In this document: positions 20,529-31,753 of the stretch, in pieces | Layout of the letters: each line of letters starts with the position of its first letter | Numbering within the stretch: the first letter of the stretch is position 1 | NCBI GenBank assembly: GCA_028274465.1 | Contig: CM051458.1 | Coordinates: forward strand, 22,583,566-22,647,565 | Source: Plantago ovata | Taxonomy: Eukaryota > Streptophyta > Magnoliopsida > Lamiales > Plantaginaceae | Direction of reading: 5' to 3' | Length of the DNA stretch: 64,000 nt | Program-made: the position numbers and the translations under genes | Notes under the pieces: model-generated | What the model was told of the DNA's origin: nothing | Database searches by the model: none | What the model saw: the letters and a program-made list of their open reading frames with translations, nothing else

Positions 20529-20890
20529 TGCATACTATTAAAATATGAGAGAAACTTGTATTGATTTGCAGCGGAATTGTTACAAGAACAGAGCTTACTA
20601 CTGCTTCTTATATAGAAGCCCTACGTTGCCCTAGAATTCAATTTGATGCTCTATTACAGATGGAATATGCTTTAGCTAGTACAGAGCTACAAAACCCCCC
20701 AAGAAATTTCCTATGGAACTACACTACAAAAGTTGAATTTGGCGGAGGTGTTGATGCTATACGCAGGAACCCTAATTTAGTACAGTTAGTACTAAATTGA
20801 GACAGATGATGATCCAGTGTGGCTTTCTTCTGTGTTCCACTTATTTCAAACCTTCACTCCATGGTGATGTGATCAGCTGCATCTAGTTCG
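20529..20890. other. Unassigned sequence at the truncated end of element C
   Basis: Here element C homology stops. On the minus strand the stretch has a TATA-like CTATATAAGAAGC near 20610, then sequence like the R/U5 part of a copia LTR. I could not find matching ends or a TSD, so an LTR remnant is only a possibility. Confidence 0.25.
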
Positions 20891-21114
20891 TGTGTTCCAA
20901 CGCATTAGGACGCTCAGGCTTGACTCTATTGGGGAAGGATTCTTGCTTTATATGAGTTCTTCTCTTCTTCTCTGTTTTATGGGCAACTTCCATGGCTTCT
21001 GTTCCTCTCGATTCATCAATTTTAATACATACAAAACAACTAATTCACTTCCGCATAGATTTTTTGCATACATCCCTGGTGTGTTTGAACCAGAAAATCA
21101 AATTCCTTAGACAG

Positions 21115-21203
21115 GTAATTGCCTGACTTTAATTCCTTCTTCTATTCTTTGATACCATCTTCTTGTTTTTTGTTTCGTTTCTTCTAATTCTATATGATTT
21201 CAG
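21115..21203 (+). other. Candidate 5'-leader intron
   Basis: GTAATT donor after ACAG and a pyrimidine-rich tract ending TTTCAG, 89 bases, AT-rich like plant introns. A TATA-like CTTTATATGAG and a CT-rich stretch lie upstream near 20945-20980. Confidence 0.4.
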
Positions 21204-21233
21204 TACCAAATCTGTATCAGGAAGGAGTGATCC

Positions 21234-21650
21234 ATGAAACAGAACCATTCAAACACCTTGAAAGGAGGAAAGACGAAGTACAAATCCTTGAAAGAGATAA
21301 TAGATCAAGGAACAAGTGGATCTGGATTTCCAGATGAGATGGGCATCAAAATGGAACAAATCAGAAGGGAGCTGGAGGAGTCTAGGCTTGAGAAAGTCAA
21401 GCTTGATGAACAAAAGGGGACACTAAGGATTCAATTGAGGGAAGCTTGTGAGGAGAATGAGATACAAAGGGCTCTAAAGGAGGGAGCACATAAACAAATC
21501 AAATACTTGGGGAATAAACTCTTAATTTCAAGAAGGGAGAAAAACTCCAAAAGCATAGAGAACTCAAAACTGATTGATGAGTTGAAGCGCCAAATATCAG
21601 AATTTGAGGAGCAAAGGAAGAAGATTGGTGAAACTATTGTAATGCTCTAA
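21234..21650 (+). CDS. Possible small coiled-coil protein gene (unrecognised)
   Basis: An uninterrupted 138-codon ORF. The N-terminus is basic and polar (MKQNHSNTLKGGKTKYKSLK). From about residue 38 nearly everything is charged heptad-like helix (KMEQIRRELEESRLEKVKL; KLIDELKRQISEFEEQRKK), predicting a coiled coil. I see no membrane segment, signal peptide or transposon motif. A possible leader intron (21115-21203) ends 30 bases upstream and AATAAA lies at 21751-21756, about 100 bases after the stop. That arrangement would suit a small host gene. It could instead be one exon or a captured fragment of a larger coiled-coil gene. I do not recognise the family. Confidence 0.4.
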   Translation: MKQNHSNTLKGGKTKYKSLKEIIDQGTSGSGFPDEMGIKMEQIRRELEESRLEKVKLDEQKGTLRIQLREACEENEIQRALKEGAHKQIKYLGNKLLISRREKNSKSIENSKLIDELKRQISEFEEQRKKIGETIVML

Positions 21651-21750
21651 ATAATATATCTAGACTACACTAAGCTTAATTATTTTCTTTCCCTCTTTGT
21701 ATCACTACTCAGTTCATTACTTGAACTCACTCTGTACAATTTTCTGAATC

Positions 21751-21756
21751 AATAAA
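21751..21756 (+). terminator. Candidate polyadenylation signal
   Basis: AATAAA about 100 bases downstream of the coiled-coil ORF stop. Confidence 0.3.
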
Positions 21757-21923
21757 CCAACACCTTATTAACCTCTTTTGCAAACATGATCAATTTCCTT
21801 CGTTTTCTCCGATCATCTTCTCCGGCTACCATTTCTGAAAGATATATTGGAAACAATGCTACTATGTAATTAACACATTTTACATTAACGGGACAATTTA
21901 AACTTGCTATTGGTAGTTTACAC

Positions 21924-22235
21924 ATAGTTGCATTAAATTGTGCCAATTTACCACTTAGTAAATTGGCTTGTTGTTTACATAATTAGTCATTAGTGTAGCA
22001 CATGCATTTTCTGTCTGCTTGATCTGTTTTTAGTTCATGGTATTCGTTTTAATAAATTGACAAGTTTTTGTGTTACCATTTTAGATATCGTTCTAGGCTT
22101 CTAGCTGCATGGTTGTCCTCATTCAGAGAAGAAATGGAAGAGGACTAGAGAACGTGAATCATTACCTCATGAAGGTGTAGCAGATGATGCACACTGTATC
22201 TGGATTTTGGAAGCAACGTGAAGCTGAAATGTTTA
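21924..22235. repeat. Duplicated block a (copy 1)
   Basis: About 310 bases repeated at 24785-25085 at roughly 85-90% identity by eye. Landmarks are TTGTTTACATAATTAGTCAT and the run around CATGGTTGTCCTCATTCAG. Confidence 0.75.
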
Positions 22236-23447
22236 TAACTTCTTCAATTCAGTAAACCTTGTAAGAGAATTTCCTTAATTTACACTACTCTTGATTGATA
22301 TACTACCCAACATGTTAAGAAACACAAACCTGATTACACGATATTAATAAGTGAATAGGAAAACTAACCTGAACAGCGTAAACAGAAAGCTCCAAATAAT
22401 CGAAATATAAACCTAAGTGTATGAACATTAGAGGTTGTGCAAAATGGAACAGACAACTAGCGAGAATTGTGAACACAATGGAACAGACAACTAGCGAGAA
22501 GCAAATCGAATGAGCAAGGATGATACAATACAATCTATTTCAATGCATGTTTAATTACTCTTGAAGGAGAATTTAGTTATATGGAATCATTATCTTGGAA
22601 TTCAACCATTTTCAATATTCTCTTCAATCTGATTGTTTCTTATACTGATGGAAACTCCAGTTGACGGTTCCGGATAACTGAAGTAAAGATCGAGTAATAG
22701 TTAAACACAAGACAACCATAAAAAAATGAAATCTGCATCAAATTCTCAAGAAAAAAAAAGAGTACGAACATATAATTAGAAATTTGCACGAAATTCTGGA
22801 TAGGAAAATAGCTCGAATATTGAATTAGAAATTTGCCCGAAATTCGCATTTAAAGTTCAATGTATCATCTTTATTTATTTTTTTATGGTAAATATATAGT
22901 TTGATTTGAAATTTAAATTTAAGACAACTCTATATATATAGGAGTATAAAGTAAGACCTACATAATTAATTAGCTAAGCTAAACTATAAAATCATCATAC
23001 AAATTCAAGCCATTATAAGTTGTTGACAATATTTATGCCACTTCATCATGTACAAAAGGTTAGGGCAATATATAGCTAAGAAGCTCATAGTTAATAGAAT
23101 CAATTTCTACCACTTACTTTATGCAGGGGGTATGGATTCATTACCAGTCTTCCAAGTGCACATATCGCACAAGATATTTAAGAAGCAACAAAAAGCATTC
23201 AAGAGTGACTTCTACGTTTATAGGAATCAGTTCCTCCTCTTGCACCTATCTATCATATCTCTCACGAGTATTATTGTTGGGTTTCCATTTCTGGCTCACG
23301 TCTGTACGCGGGAAGAAGTCGGTTCTTGTTATGGCTTCCATTTCAGTGATTGTCAAGGTGATGCTCGACATATGATTTCCACATATCATTAATGTGGAAA
23401 CACTTTGACGTATTATCATGTCATGTGGCATCGCGACGATTTCTCAG
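22236..23447. other. AT-rich sequence without a recognised gene
   Basis: No convincing coding frame. It contains copy 1 of duplicated block b. The short ORFs at 23048-23392 match no family I know. Confidence 0.5.
22676..22952. repeat. Duplicated block b (copy 1)
   Basis: Repeated at 24368-24660, starting AGTAAAGATCGAGTAATAG and containing two GAAATTTGC(A/C)CGAAATT units in tandem. Confidence 0.75.
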
Positions 23448-23560
23448 TTAAGTTATCTTACTAACAAACTTTTGTATACTTGGTATTTATTATTATGGAT
23501 TTTTAACATTTTAGTTTGCTATGTTTCAGCCTTGCAGGTAGTCCCACTGATGGTTTCGCA
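23448..23560. repeat. Duplicated block c (copy 1)
   Basis: Repeated at 24657-24765, ending CTTGCAGGTAGTCCCACTG. Confidence 0.75.
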
Positions 23561-24367
23561 TACATTTCCACCTGGTCTTTTGATGATTATTTGCACATGC
23601 ATCTATACAGTGGTAGAAAACGACTTCAACTTGATAGCCGCGTACTAGCACATATGGGTTTAGATGTGTCTTAGTCATTGTTGGGTGCGGTATCCTGATC
23701 CTATTTTTATATCTGCCGGAGCCCCCATTCTGAGAGGGACCTTTAGAGGAGCACGCATAGAATTGTTTAGGAGAAAGAATCATTCCATTCTTGTGATCAA
23801 GATAGTTACCTCTATCTTCACAATTCATTCATGGGATCGGATGTGTTGTATTTCGTTTCCCCTTTCGTACTCCAGTCAGTTGGATATGTGGGAGTAGGTC
23901 TGGTATAATAGTAGTAATATTTTCTTATATCTAACACAACTTCTTAGTTGCTAAGATTCGTTGATACCATTTTAGGTAGGAGAATTGAGTCCGGTCGAGT
24001 TGGATGTCTATTTTGTTACTTAATTGTATACTTATTGGTAAATAGAATCCAAAATCTGGATATGGATTCTTAAGCTCTTGGAAATAAAATCCACAAATCA
24101 AATATGGATTGATGAATTAACTCTATATAGTTGTATCTTAGTACAAATGTTTTTAGATATTCGTATTAGGTGTTTATAGTACTCTTAAAATGCTTTACTA
24201 TCCAAAATTTAATTTAAGGTAAAACGATGAATTGCACACATAAGTTCAATTATGCTTTATTCAGCAATGCTAGGAATCCACCCACACATATGGAGTTGCA
24301 CGTTAGCTTACATGCTCGAGTAATAAAACATTTTACCAATAATAAAACATTTTACCAATAATAAAAG
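23561..24367. other. AT-rich sequence without a recognised gene
   Basis: A short plus-strand frame around 23664-23897 is not recognised. Near 24322-24366 a 21-bp unit containing CATTTTACCAATAATAAAA is tandemly repeated. Confidence 0.4.
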
Positions 24368-25085
24368 CATAGTTGAAGTAAAGATCGAGTAATAGTTAAA
24401 CACAATACGAACATTAAAAATGAAATTTGCATCAAATTCTCAAGAAAACAAAAGAGTACGAACATAGAATTAGAAATTTGCACGAAATTCTGGATAGAAA
24501 AATAGCTCAAATATAGAATTAGAATTTTGTCCGAAATTTGCATTTAGAGTTCAATGTATCATTTTTTTTTCATTTTCTATGATAAATATATAGTTCGATT
24601 GAAATTTTGGCATAGGGCCTCATAAAATTTAAGACAACTCTATATACAGGAGTACAAAGTTATCTTACTAACAATTTTTTGTATACTTAGTATCTAATAT
24701 TACGGATTTTTAACATTTTAGTTGGCTATGTTGCAGCCTTGCAGGTAGTCCCACTGATGATTTCGATCTGAAATTTCAGAGACGATAGTTGCATTAAATC
24801 ATGCCAATGTACCATATAGTAAATTGGCTCGTTGTTTACATAATTAGTCATTAGTGTCACATAGACATTGATGTTCTGTCTATTTGATTTGTTTTTAGTT
24901 CATGGTATTGGTTTTAATAAATCGACTAGTTTTTGTGTTACCATTTTAGATATTGTTCTAGCCGCATGGTTGTCCTCATTCAGAGAAGAACCGGAAGAGG
25001 ATTAGAGAATGTAAATCACTGCCTCATGAAGGTGTAGCAGATGATGCACATTGTATCTGAAAGCTATGTGAAGCTGAAATGTTTA
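24368..25085. repeat. Rearranged second copies of blocks b, c and a
   Basis: Block b' (24368-24660) is fused directly to c' (24657-24765), then to a' (from about 24785). In copy 1 the order is a, b, c with hundreds of bases between, so order and spacing both differ. Confidence 0.7.
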
Positions 25086-25859
25086 AGGCATTCACGGAAG
25101 AATCTGAAGTATGGATATATGGTGTATGTGCACTTTAGTGGTACCAAATTCATCAGCCAAGATCCTTCTGATGGTACAAATGTACTTTTCCACTTTCAGA
25201 CTTGGGTATGTATAAGTACGTATTAATTATTATTACAAATATATAAATCTCAAATTTGGTGGTGGTGGTAGGTGATGTTTTATTTTCAACAATTTATACC
25301 TTCTCCCGTTAAATTACCTACAACCCTTCCCAAATAGGCGTCTTTTAATACACCTTTTCGTGTTTAACAATTCCATCTGTTCATAAACGGTTTAATACAC
25401 CTTCTCATCATCGTTTCATCGTTCACCACTCCCATCCGTTCACGTTTCACACACCTTTTCGTCATCGTTTATATTCATATTTTCTCTTTAACAGTTCCAT
25501 TCGTTTAACAGTCCCATTAGTAAACAATCTCTTCATATTCCCCAACAAAGAATTATGCGGTCCCCTAATTTCTTCAGCATATATACTGCTGCGGCGAATT
25601 GGGAGGCCATCGTCGACGTCAATATCCCACCCTCTTCTGCCCTGGGTCAATTCAGCTTCTTCTTCCACAATCAACATTGGTTTACTTCCAGGTATTTCCC
25701 TTCCGTACTTTTCAAGTTTACATATGCATATTATTATTATTGAATACGTATATCCCCTGTTACGTACTTCAATTCTCGACAAATCTGGGACAATTTTTGT
25801 TTGTTTGTCATGGTTATACAGTTGATGGGATGGATTGTGTTTCTGGGTGCATTTACTAT
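25086..25859. other. Unassigned sequence, possible exons
   Basis: Near 25320-25500 a CACC-TTTTCGTCATCGTTT-like unit is loosely repeated. The stretch 25555-25692 is open on both strands and ends in CCAG/GTATTT on the plus strand. A plus frame from 25825 would read across the later solo-LTR insertion as a hydrophobic segment (MGWIVFLGAFTMIIFMLFG). I cannot assign a gene. Confidence 0.3.
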
Positions 25860-27156
25860 TGTTGGTCCCTTTAAACAACAAGAAAAGACTAGATGGGGGG
25901 GGGGGTGAATAGTCTTTTCAAACTTTCGTCGTTTAAAACTTTCTCAGCAAGTGCTTATTACTTTTCAGTAATGAGTTTGCTGATACTTAACTTTCTCAGC
26001 AAGCGTAAGTTACTTTACAGTAGCTTGGTTTGCTGAATATCACGCCTGAAAGGGTGTATTTTCAGTTAGAGAATTTTGGGTGAGATAACTTAATTATAAC
26101 TTCTTCAGTTACAACAAGTAATCTAAGAAACACAACTTTGAATACTTTGCAGTAAACAAGTTTGATTGTTTCTGGTGTCAAGACTTGTTCCTGTTCGAAA
26201 GAAAGAACACTTAACTAATTTCTTAGCCGAGTTTGTTCTACTTCTTCACAAGTTGCTTTTTCAAGCTTTAAGTCTTGGAACGGATCAATGGCAGTATAGA
26301 GAGTTTGAAGGTAAGTGAGTTTAAGCACAAGTGAGAGTTTGATCACGTTGTTGACACACTTCAACTCTTCGCCAGATGACCTCTATTCATAGTGCAAGTA
26401 AGGAGCCGTTTGAATTTCAAATCCTAAGGCTTTTGTTCCTTAAAATGTCACTATCTTGCTTTTTGTACTTTCAGCAGCGTCCTTGTTTGTCTTCTAGTCT
26501 TCATGTCCTTCGTGTGTAAGCTTTGCATTTAATGCATATTTGAATAGAATTCAAACAGTAACATTGGAGCGCAAAATCAAGTACTTTCAGCAAGAGGTCA
26601 CATATGTTCCATCAGCAAGTGGTCAGTCTCAGTTTCAGCAAGTGGTCAGTCTCAGTTTCAGCAAGCACAACCTACTCTAACGTTCAGATTTTCACTTATG
26701 CAATGCTGTTGCTGAAGTTTCCACTTTCTGAGCAACACGTGCCTTTGTAGATACCAGTTTTCAGCAATCTTCTAGTCTTCAGATCTTCGAATTCTTCAAG
26801 TCTTCAGATCTTCAAAAGTCTTCAAGATTCTGAGCAGTTTCTAAATGCTTCAATAGTTTGTTTGTAAAAACAAAGTATATAGTCAGCAAATGCTTCAATA
26901 GGTTATTTTCTTTTCAGAAAATAAGATACATCATAAGCTACAGCAGTCAATAAGTTATTTTCTTTTCAGAAAATAAAATACATCATACGCGGTAAAAACC
27001 ATCTTAACTAACACCTAATCTAAGTCTTCAGCAAACGTTCCTCTTTCACAATGTCCTTAAAATTCTAAATTCCTATGGACCTTAAGAGTACTAGTTACTG
27101 GGCTTTCCTTAATTTAGCATGGTTAATTGCTCATCAAAATTACAAGTTTCCTAACA
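25860..27156 (-). mobile_element. Solo LTR of a SIRE-type copia element
   Basis: TGTTGGTCCC to CCTAACA, flanked on both sides by ACTAT (25855-25859 and 27157-27161), a perfect 5-bp TSD. It is about 1.3 kb and matches the LTR at 33118-34729, except that roughly 370 bases present there are missing between GTTTGCTGA and ATATCACGCC. A lone LTR with TSD is the expected product of recombination between the two LTRs of a full element. Confidence 0.9.
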
Positions 27157-27161
27157 ACTAT

Positions 27162-28702
27162 GATAATATTTATGTTGTTTGGCTCATCCAATCTCCATGT
27201 ATCTGTTTAAACTTCACTGGCAAATTGGCAAATTACTGTAAACATGTTGCTGCGAGTAATGAAAATCAGGTTGTCCTTCCATCAATTGCTTCAATATTAT
27301 TTCCATTTTATGATGAATGACTGCTGCATATGTTGGTTTATTATGTCATGTCATTACATTGCCCCTCCAACACACTGTTTCATACACGATCAAATAGGAG
27401 TTGTATATTCTCAAACTTTATTTCTTAACTTACTTTCATATTTGTTTATGTTCCCTCTTATCAAAAAACAATCCTACAAATTGTTTCAAACCTTATTTCT
27501 CAACTTACTTTCATATTTGTTTATGTTCCGCTCTTTATTGCTCCAATTAAGAGTCTTTCACACCGATAAAAAACAAGCGTATAAATTGTTTCTCTATATG
27601 TTAATATGTCTTGATATTGCTAGCGGTCAGATGTCTTATGTATTATGTAACCGAGGCCGGTAATGGGTTTGAAACTTCAATTATCCATAAGATTTGGATG
27701 AAGAAATTCACTTTATGATACTGTAATTTTATATGGACTTATGCTTCCCATAGTATATGCTATTCCAGCACTTGGCATATAGTACATGATTTTCTAGGGA
27801 CTCGAGGAACCCATATCAACTCAACACCTGAAGCAAATTAGTTATCTGTTCATAGATTGATCTTTTAGCATACCAAGTAACATAAAGTAATTGGATATAT
27901 AGGAAGAGACGCGTTTGCTCAGGGCCAAATACATCAACCAAGTATATATTAAAGGTATTGGTCTATTGGATAAGACATTGATTAAGTTTACTGTTTATTT
28001 TTGAGAAAATAGGTTGTGGTGTTTAAACGAAATAATAGCACTGCTGTTTTGGTTAAGTTTGGAAGCACTTTGTGTGTTGTTAATTGAGGTTCTCACTAAT
28101 CATTAATTTTGATCTTGGCTTTTGGTAGAGTGGTTCTTTTTTATTTTTTTTTGCATGGTTTTCTTTGGACAAGTTTTGCATGTTTTATGCTACTGGAGTA
28201 TGGAGCAGGGTCTTGCTAGACAGTGTTGATGAGCGATCAATGTTGTTCTTCTATCAGTTCTGCTCTAAATTCATGATTCCTGATTTTTTGTGGTTTGAAC
28301 TTGGTGTATGGTTGATCATATCGCAATCACTTCTTAAATTACTTGCGAAAATAGAAGTCGACAAGTAATATGGTTTTTGACTTCTAGCTTTAAATTTCTT
28401 ATGGAATGCTCTTGGTTTTTCTGTTGAATCTATTTCTGCTTGAAGTTTAAACAATGGTGGCTTCCGAGTGTTGTGTTAGTTTGTTTTCAGAGCACTACAT
28501 ATTCCATAGCAAGAACAATTTGTTTATACATATAGTATAATCTGATTTGTCTTTAAATGTTTTATACAATGTTCCTGTCCATTGTTTGGCAGATTATGAA
28601 AAAGTCATTCAGGAGATAACCAAGATAACTTTCGTATTATTAGCACGTTATTAGCTAAACTGTTTATATGCACCTGGTTGACAACTTTCGACTTATTAGA
28701 TG
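27162..28702. other. Unassigned AT-rich sequence
   Basis: No recognised gene. A tandem duplication of about 63 bases around 27416-27530 (TTATTTCTCAACTTACTTTC) is visible. Short ORFs such as 28165-28368 lack support. Confidence 0.4.
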
Positions 28703-28705
28703 TTA

Positions 28706-28800
28706 GGGGCTTAACCACTGGTACACCCTCCAATAGAGAAGGTGGGTCCACACATGGGGTCCACCATCTCTATTAGAGGGTGTAACAGTGGTTACCTCCT
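28706..28800. mobile_element. Tourist-like MITE
   Basis: A 95-bp foldback: the left arm TTAACCACTGGTACACCCTC pairs with the right arm GAGGGTGTAACAGTGGTTAC almost fully. Both ends carry TTA (28703-28705, 28801-28803), the TSD typical of PIF/Harbinger-derived Tourist elements. No coding capacity. Confidence 0.65.
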
Positions 28801-28991
28801 TTATCTAAAAAAGGACAACTTTCCCAACCATCTTCATCTTGATTGTCTTAAAAACATGGGCAGCACGCTAAAGTTCGGTGCTCCAATTGTAGTGATATAA
28901 TAGTAGTAATATTTTCTTAGACAGAACATGACTGGTCACTGATCAGTTGATTCCTGCAGGCTCGGCATCTCTGTTGCTAATATAAGAGTGA

Positions 28992-29002
28992 TTAGAAATG
29001 AG
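28992..29002. repeat. Target-site duplication, left of MULE
   Basis: TTAGAAATGAG, identical to 30842-30852. Confidence 0.8.
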
Positions 29003-29213
29003 GAGTAAATAGCTTAAAACCCCCCTCAATTATCATTTAGTAGGGAATATCCCGCTCAATTATTTAAATTGCGCCAAACCCCCTCAGTTTATATAAAATC
29101 TAACATATTTGCCCCTTTTTGTCCAATTTAAGAGAGAGTGACATACACTTGCTACATGTGAGACTGAACAATGATAATAGTACTATAATTTATTTGTTAT
29201 CTCTTATTTATTT

Positions 29214-29830
29214 ATTTATTTTTTTTAAACAGTAAAAAACGTTCATTAAAACTCATAAAAAGTGTACAAAAGTAAGAGATGTATACTCCAATCATGATAC
29301 AAGATGTATCACTAAATCTCAAGTAAAGAGAGGGTACTAATAGCCAAAGTGACTACCAGAGAAACCAAACGGAACGAAACCCAACGGAACGAAACCCAAA
29401 CGACTCTAGCTATGTTGCGATCCTCTGGGAATCTAAAATCAAAAGCTCCGACTAAAAAAGTGACTCTTCGAACTCCAGAACAAAACCTGTGATCCGAAAC
29501 CAAACTCGAGCCATAACTCCCATAACTCCCAGGGCGATGATGTAGCACCACAACCCCACTTCCAGCTCATCGGAGTGAAAACGAAGCAATCAGTTCCCAT
29601 TCGATTTCAACCCTCGAGTTTAAATGAACAAACAAAAAGGAACACAAAACCGAAACCAAACCACCAAAGGAAACGCGCCCAAGCCCAAGATCTTAGCACC
29701 AAGAATCTGTACGTCCCTATCACCCACGAAAACAAACAAAAAAGCAAAACAAAGAGGTGACCAAGCAAAAACGATACCCAAAAAGGACTGAAAAGTATAC
29801 AATTTGATTTTTATAAACAAGGTTTAAAAG
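29214..29830 (-). mobile_element. Possible LINE/SINE 3' fragment
   Basis: On the minus strand the stretch ends in TTTTAATGAACG-TTTTTT followed by an A-rich tail (complement of 29214-29230), like plant LINE 3' ends. No reverse transcriptase domain is recognisable, so this is weak. Confidence 0.3.
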
Positions 29831-29911
29831 TACAATTTTCATTTCTCGTTTAGCTTATTCATATACTCATTTTTTTATTATTATTATTTTTAAATATGAC
29901 TGAAATATATC

Positions 29912-30203
29912 CAGGGTCGTCTCGGATATTTCGGAGGCCCAGTGCCAGATTTATATACGAGGCCTTAATAAAACAAAATTTCTTAATGAATAATATTATT
30001 ATTACTTTTATTCTTCTAATATGTTTTTTCTCCCACAATATTCTATTAATCTGGCCTTCCGCCGAATCATTTTTTACATTTCCCGTCTTAGTATATCGCC
30101 CTCAAAATTATGTATTAAACTAATGGGTAATGAGTTAGGGGCTCCAAAAATATCGTAGGCCCTGTTCGGTCAGGCACTTTGCACACCCTTATAGCCGACC
30201 CTG
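29912..30203. mobile_element. hAT-like MITE nested in the MULE
   Basis: Ends CAGGGTCG and CGACCCTG form the inverted termini, and AATATATC is duplicated exactly on both sides (29904-29911 and 30204-30211). The 8-bp TSD and CAGGG termini are typical of hAT-derived elements. At 292 bp it has no coding capacity. Confidence 0.85.
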
Positions 30204-30852
30204 AATATATCATAGTATTATATGTTTAAGTAGGGGAACCCATAGTAAAATAGCTAAAAAAAATCAGTTAAAAAATTATAAATAAATATGAGCCAGGATA
30301 AGGAGATTAAAGAAAAAAACAGATATAATTAGTTTTTCTATTAATGTTTATCATAAATTACTCCTATATTTCATTAGAAAAATATCGTTTAGAAATCTAT
30401 AATTTATTTCATAACATATTATGTATATTATATAATTAATGAAATATATGAAATATTGGATTCGTTTTAATTATTTAAGGTATTCATTTATTTGTTTTTC
30501 AAATTGTTTACAAATTCATTTTTAATTTAAATATTATTGAAAGTTCTTTTGTTATTTTTTTTTCATTTTATTTCTTAAATTCTTTTAATTAGTTATTATG
30601 AACATGTCGCTTTTTCTTTTCTTATTATATTATCCATGTATTATGCGAATACAAGAAAATTTCAAATCGTAATGTTAAAATGGTGTTTAACATTAGCGAC
30701 TTAGAGGTGTTATGTTTAACTTAACGGAGGGTGTGTTGTGCAGAGTTTTATATAAATTGAGGGGGTTTGGTGCAATTTAGATAACTGAGGGGGCTTTACG
30801 CTACTAAGTGATAATTGATTGGGGTATTAAGCTATTTACTCTTAGAAATGAG

Positions 30853-31320
30853 GCACGATAATCATGAAAAGATGAAAAACTTGAGGCGAGTCGAATTGAG
30901 ATTAAAACTTGCATGCGAAAAACATGGTCAGACAATACATACACATTCATGGTTCAGAAAATGTTTGAGAATAAGTATATACAAACCAACTTTTCAAATA
31001 AATTCTTACAAGGTTTTTTTAACATGAACCACACGCCTATGGCTGTGATGTACTCCTGAATGAAGAAATCATCTAGTAGTCCATTTTTAACAAGCTTGAA
31101 ATTTATTAGATTTTTTTCTCTCTCTCTTTGATCTGGTATTTTATAACGTTGTTTTAGTACTACATATATGTATTAGTATGTATTGGTTGAGCATTTCTTA
31201 TGCTCGTGTTGAATGGTAATTCGTTCACTGTTCTAATTCGTCGTAAGTCTTCTTCAAAGGGTAACACTTTAGTTTCCACTCAAAGTATGTTCCTTTAAGT
31301 ATAAGTATAAAGCCCTTCGG
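30853..31320. other. Unassigned AT-rich sequence
   Basis: I see no gene, repeat or transposon end here. Confidence 0.5.
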
Positions 31321-31753
31321 TACCTGAAATCCACTAGGAGGGGGGGAGGGTTAGTGTCTATTACCCGGTCTGTCGTATATCAGACCGGAGTGTCGACTTT
31401 ACGAGTAGGGAGTTGTAGGATTCCCTAGTGAGAGAAATATTGAGTGTAGGTGAGTCTTGATTGCTTACCCGGTGGGTAATGAATGAGGCCTCCTTATATA
31501 CTCAGAGTATTTTATTGTCACATTGTGTAGGATCGTGACAAGTGTCCGTCTGAGATTAAAACCTTCTTTGGCCCAAGCCCATTAAAGAGGTCCATGGGCT
31601 TTGACCCAAGCATCTGACCTAGGGTTTGTTGGGCATTCTAGGCATTTCGAGACTTGATGGATCTTTCTGGAAGGTGGGCCGCCTAGTGACCGACCGGTTG
31701 TGGTCAACCTAGGTGCTCGATCTTTCCTCGTGATCCATTGCTCGAGTAGGACC
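31321..31753 (-). mobile_element. Remnant of an unclassified LTR (left part)
   Basis: Continues at 46790-46918 once element E and one TSD are removed. On the minus strand it has GAGTATATAAGGAGGCC, a plausible LTR TATA region, followed by leader-like sequence. Neither end was found, so the assignment is tentative. Confidence 0.3.

Larger units (their letters stand above)
29003..30841. mobile_element. Non-autonomous Mutator-like element (MULE)
   Basis: Terminal inverted repeats of about 100 bp (left from GAGTAAATAGCTTAA, right ending TTAAGCTATTTACTC) with scattered mismatches, bounded by an identical 11-bp direct repeat. Long inverted ends plus a 9-11-bp TSD point to the Mutator superfamily. 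The 1.8-kb interior has no transposase. It carries a possible non-LTR retroelement tail (29214-29830), a hAT-like MITE (29912-30203) and very AT-rich sequence (30230-30650). Confidence 0.75.

Noticed and set aside
20529-20805. Minus-strand copia-like LTR with TGCATAC and GAGACA ends
   Set aside because: The TATA and U5-like text is suggestive, but the flanks show no TSD and no second copy was found in the window.
23664-23897. Plus-strand ORF as a possible organelle-derived gene fragment
   Set aside because: I could not match it to any organelle gene I know, and base composition is like its surroundings.
25462-25881. 139-codon minus ORF and overlapping plus ORFs
   Set aside because: Both strands are open over the same short stretch and neither shows a recognised domain; kept only as unassigned possible exons.
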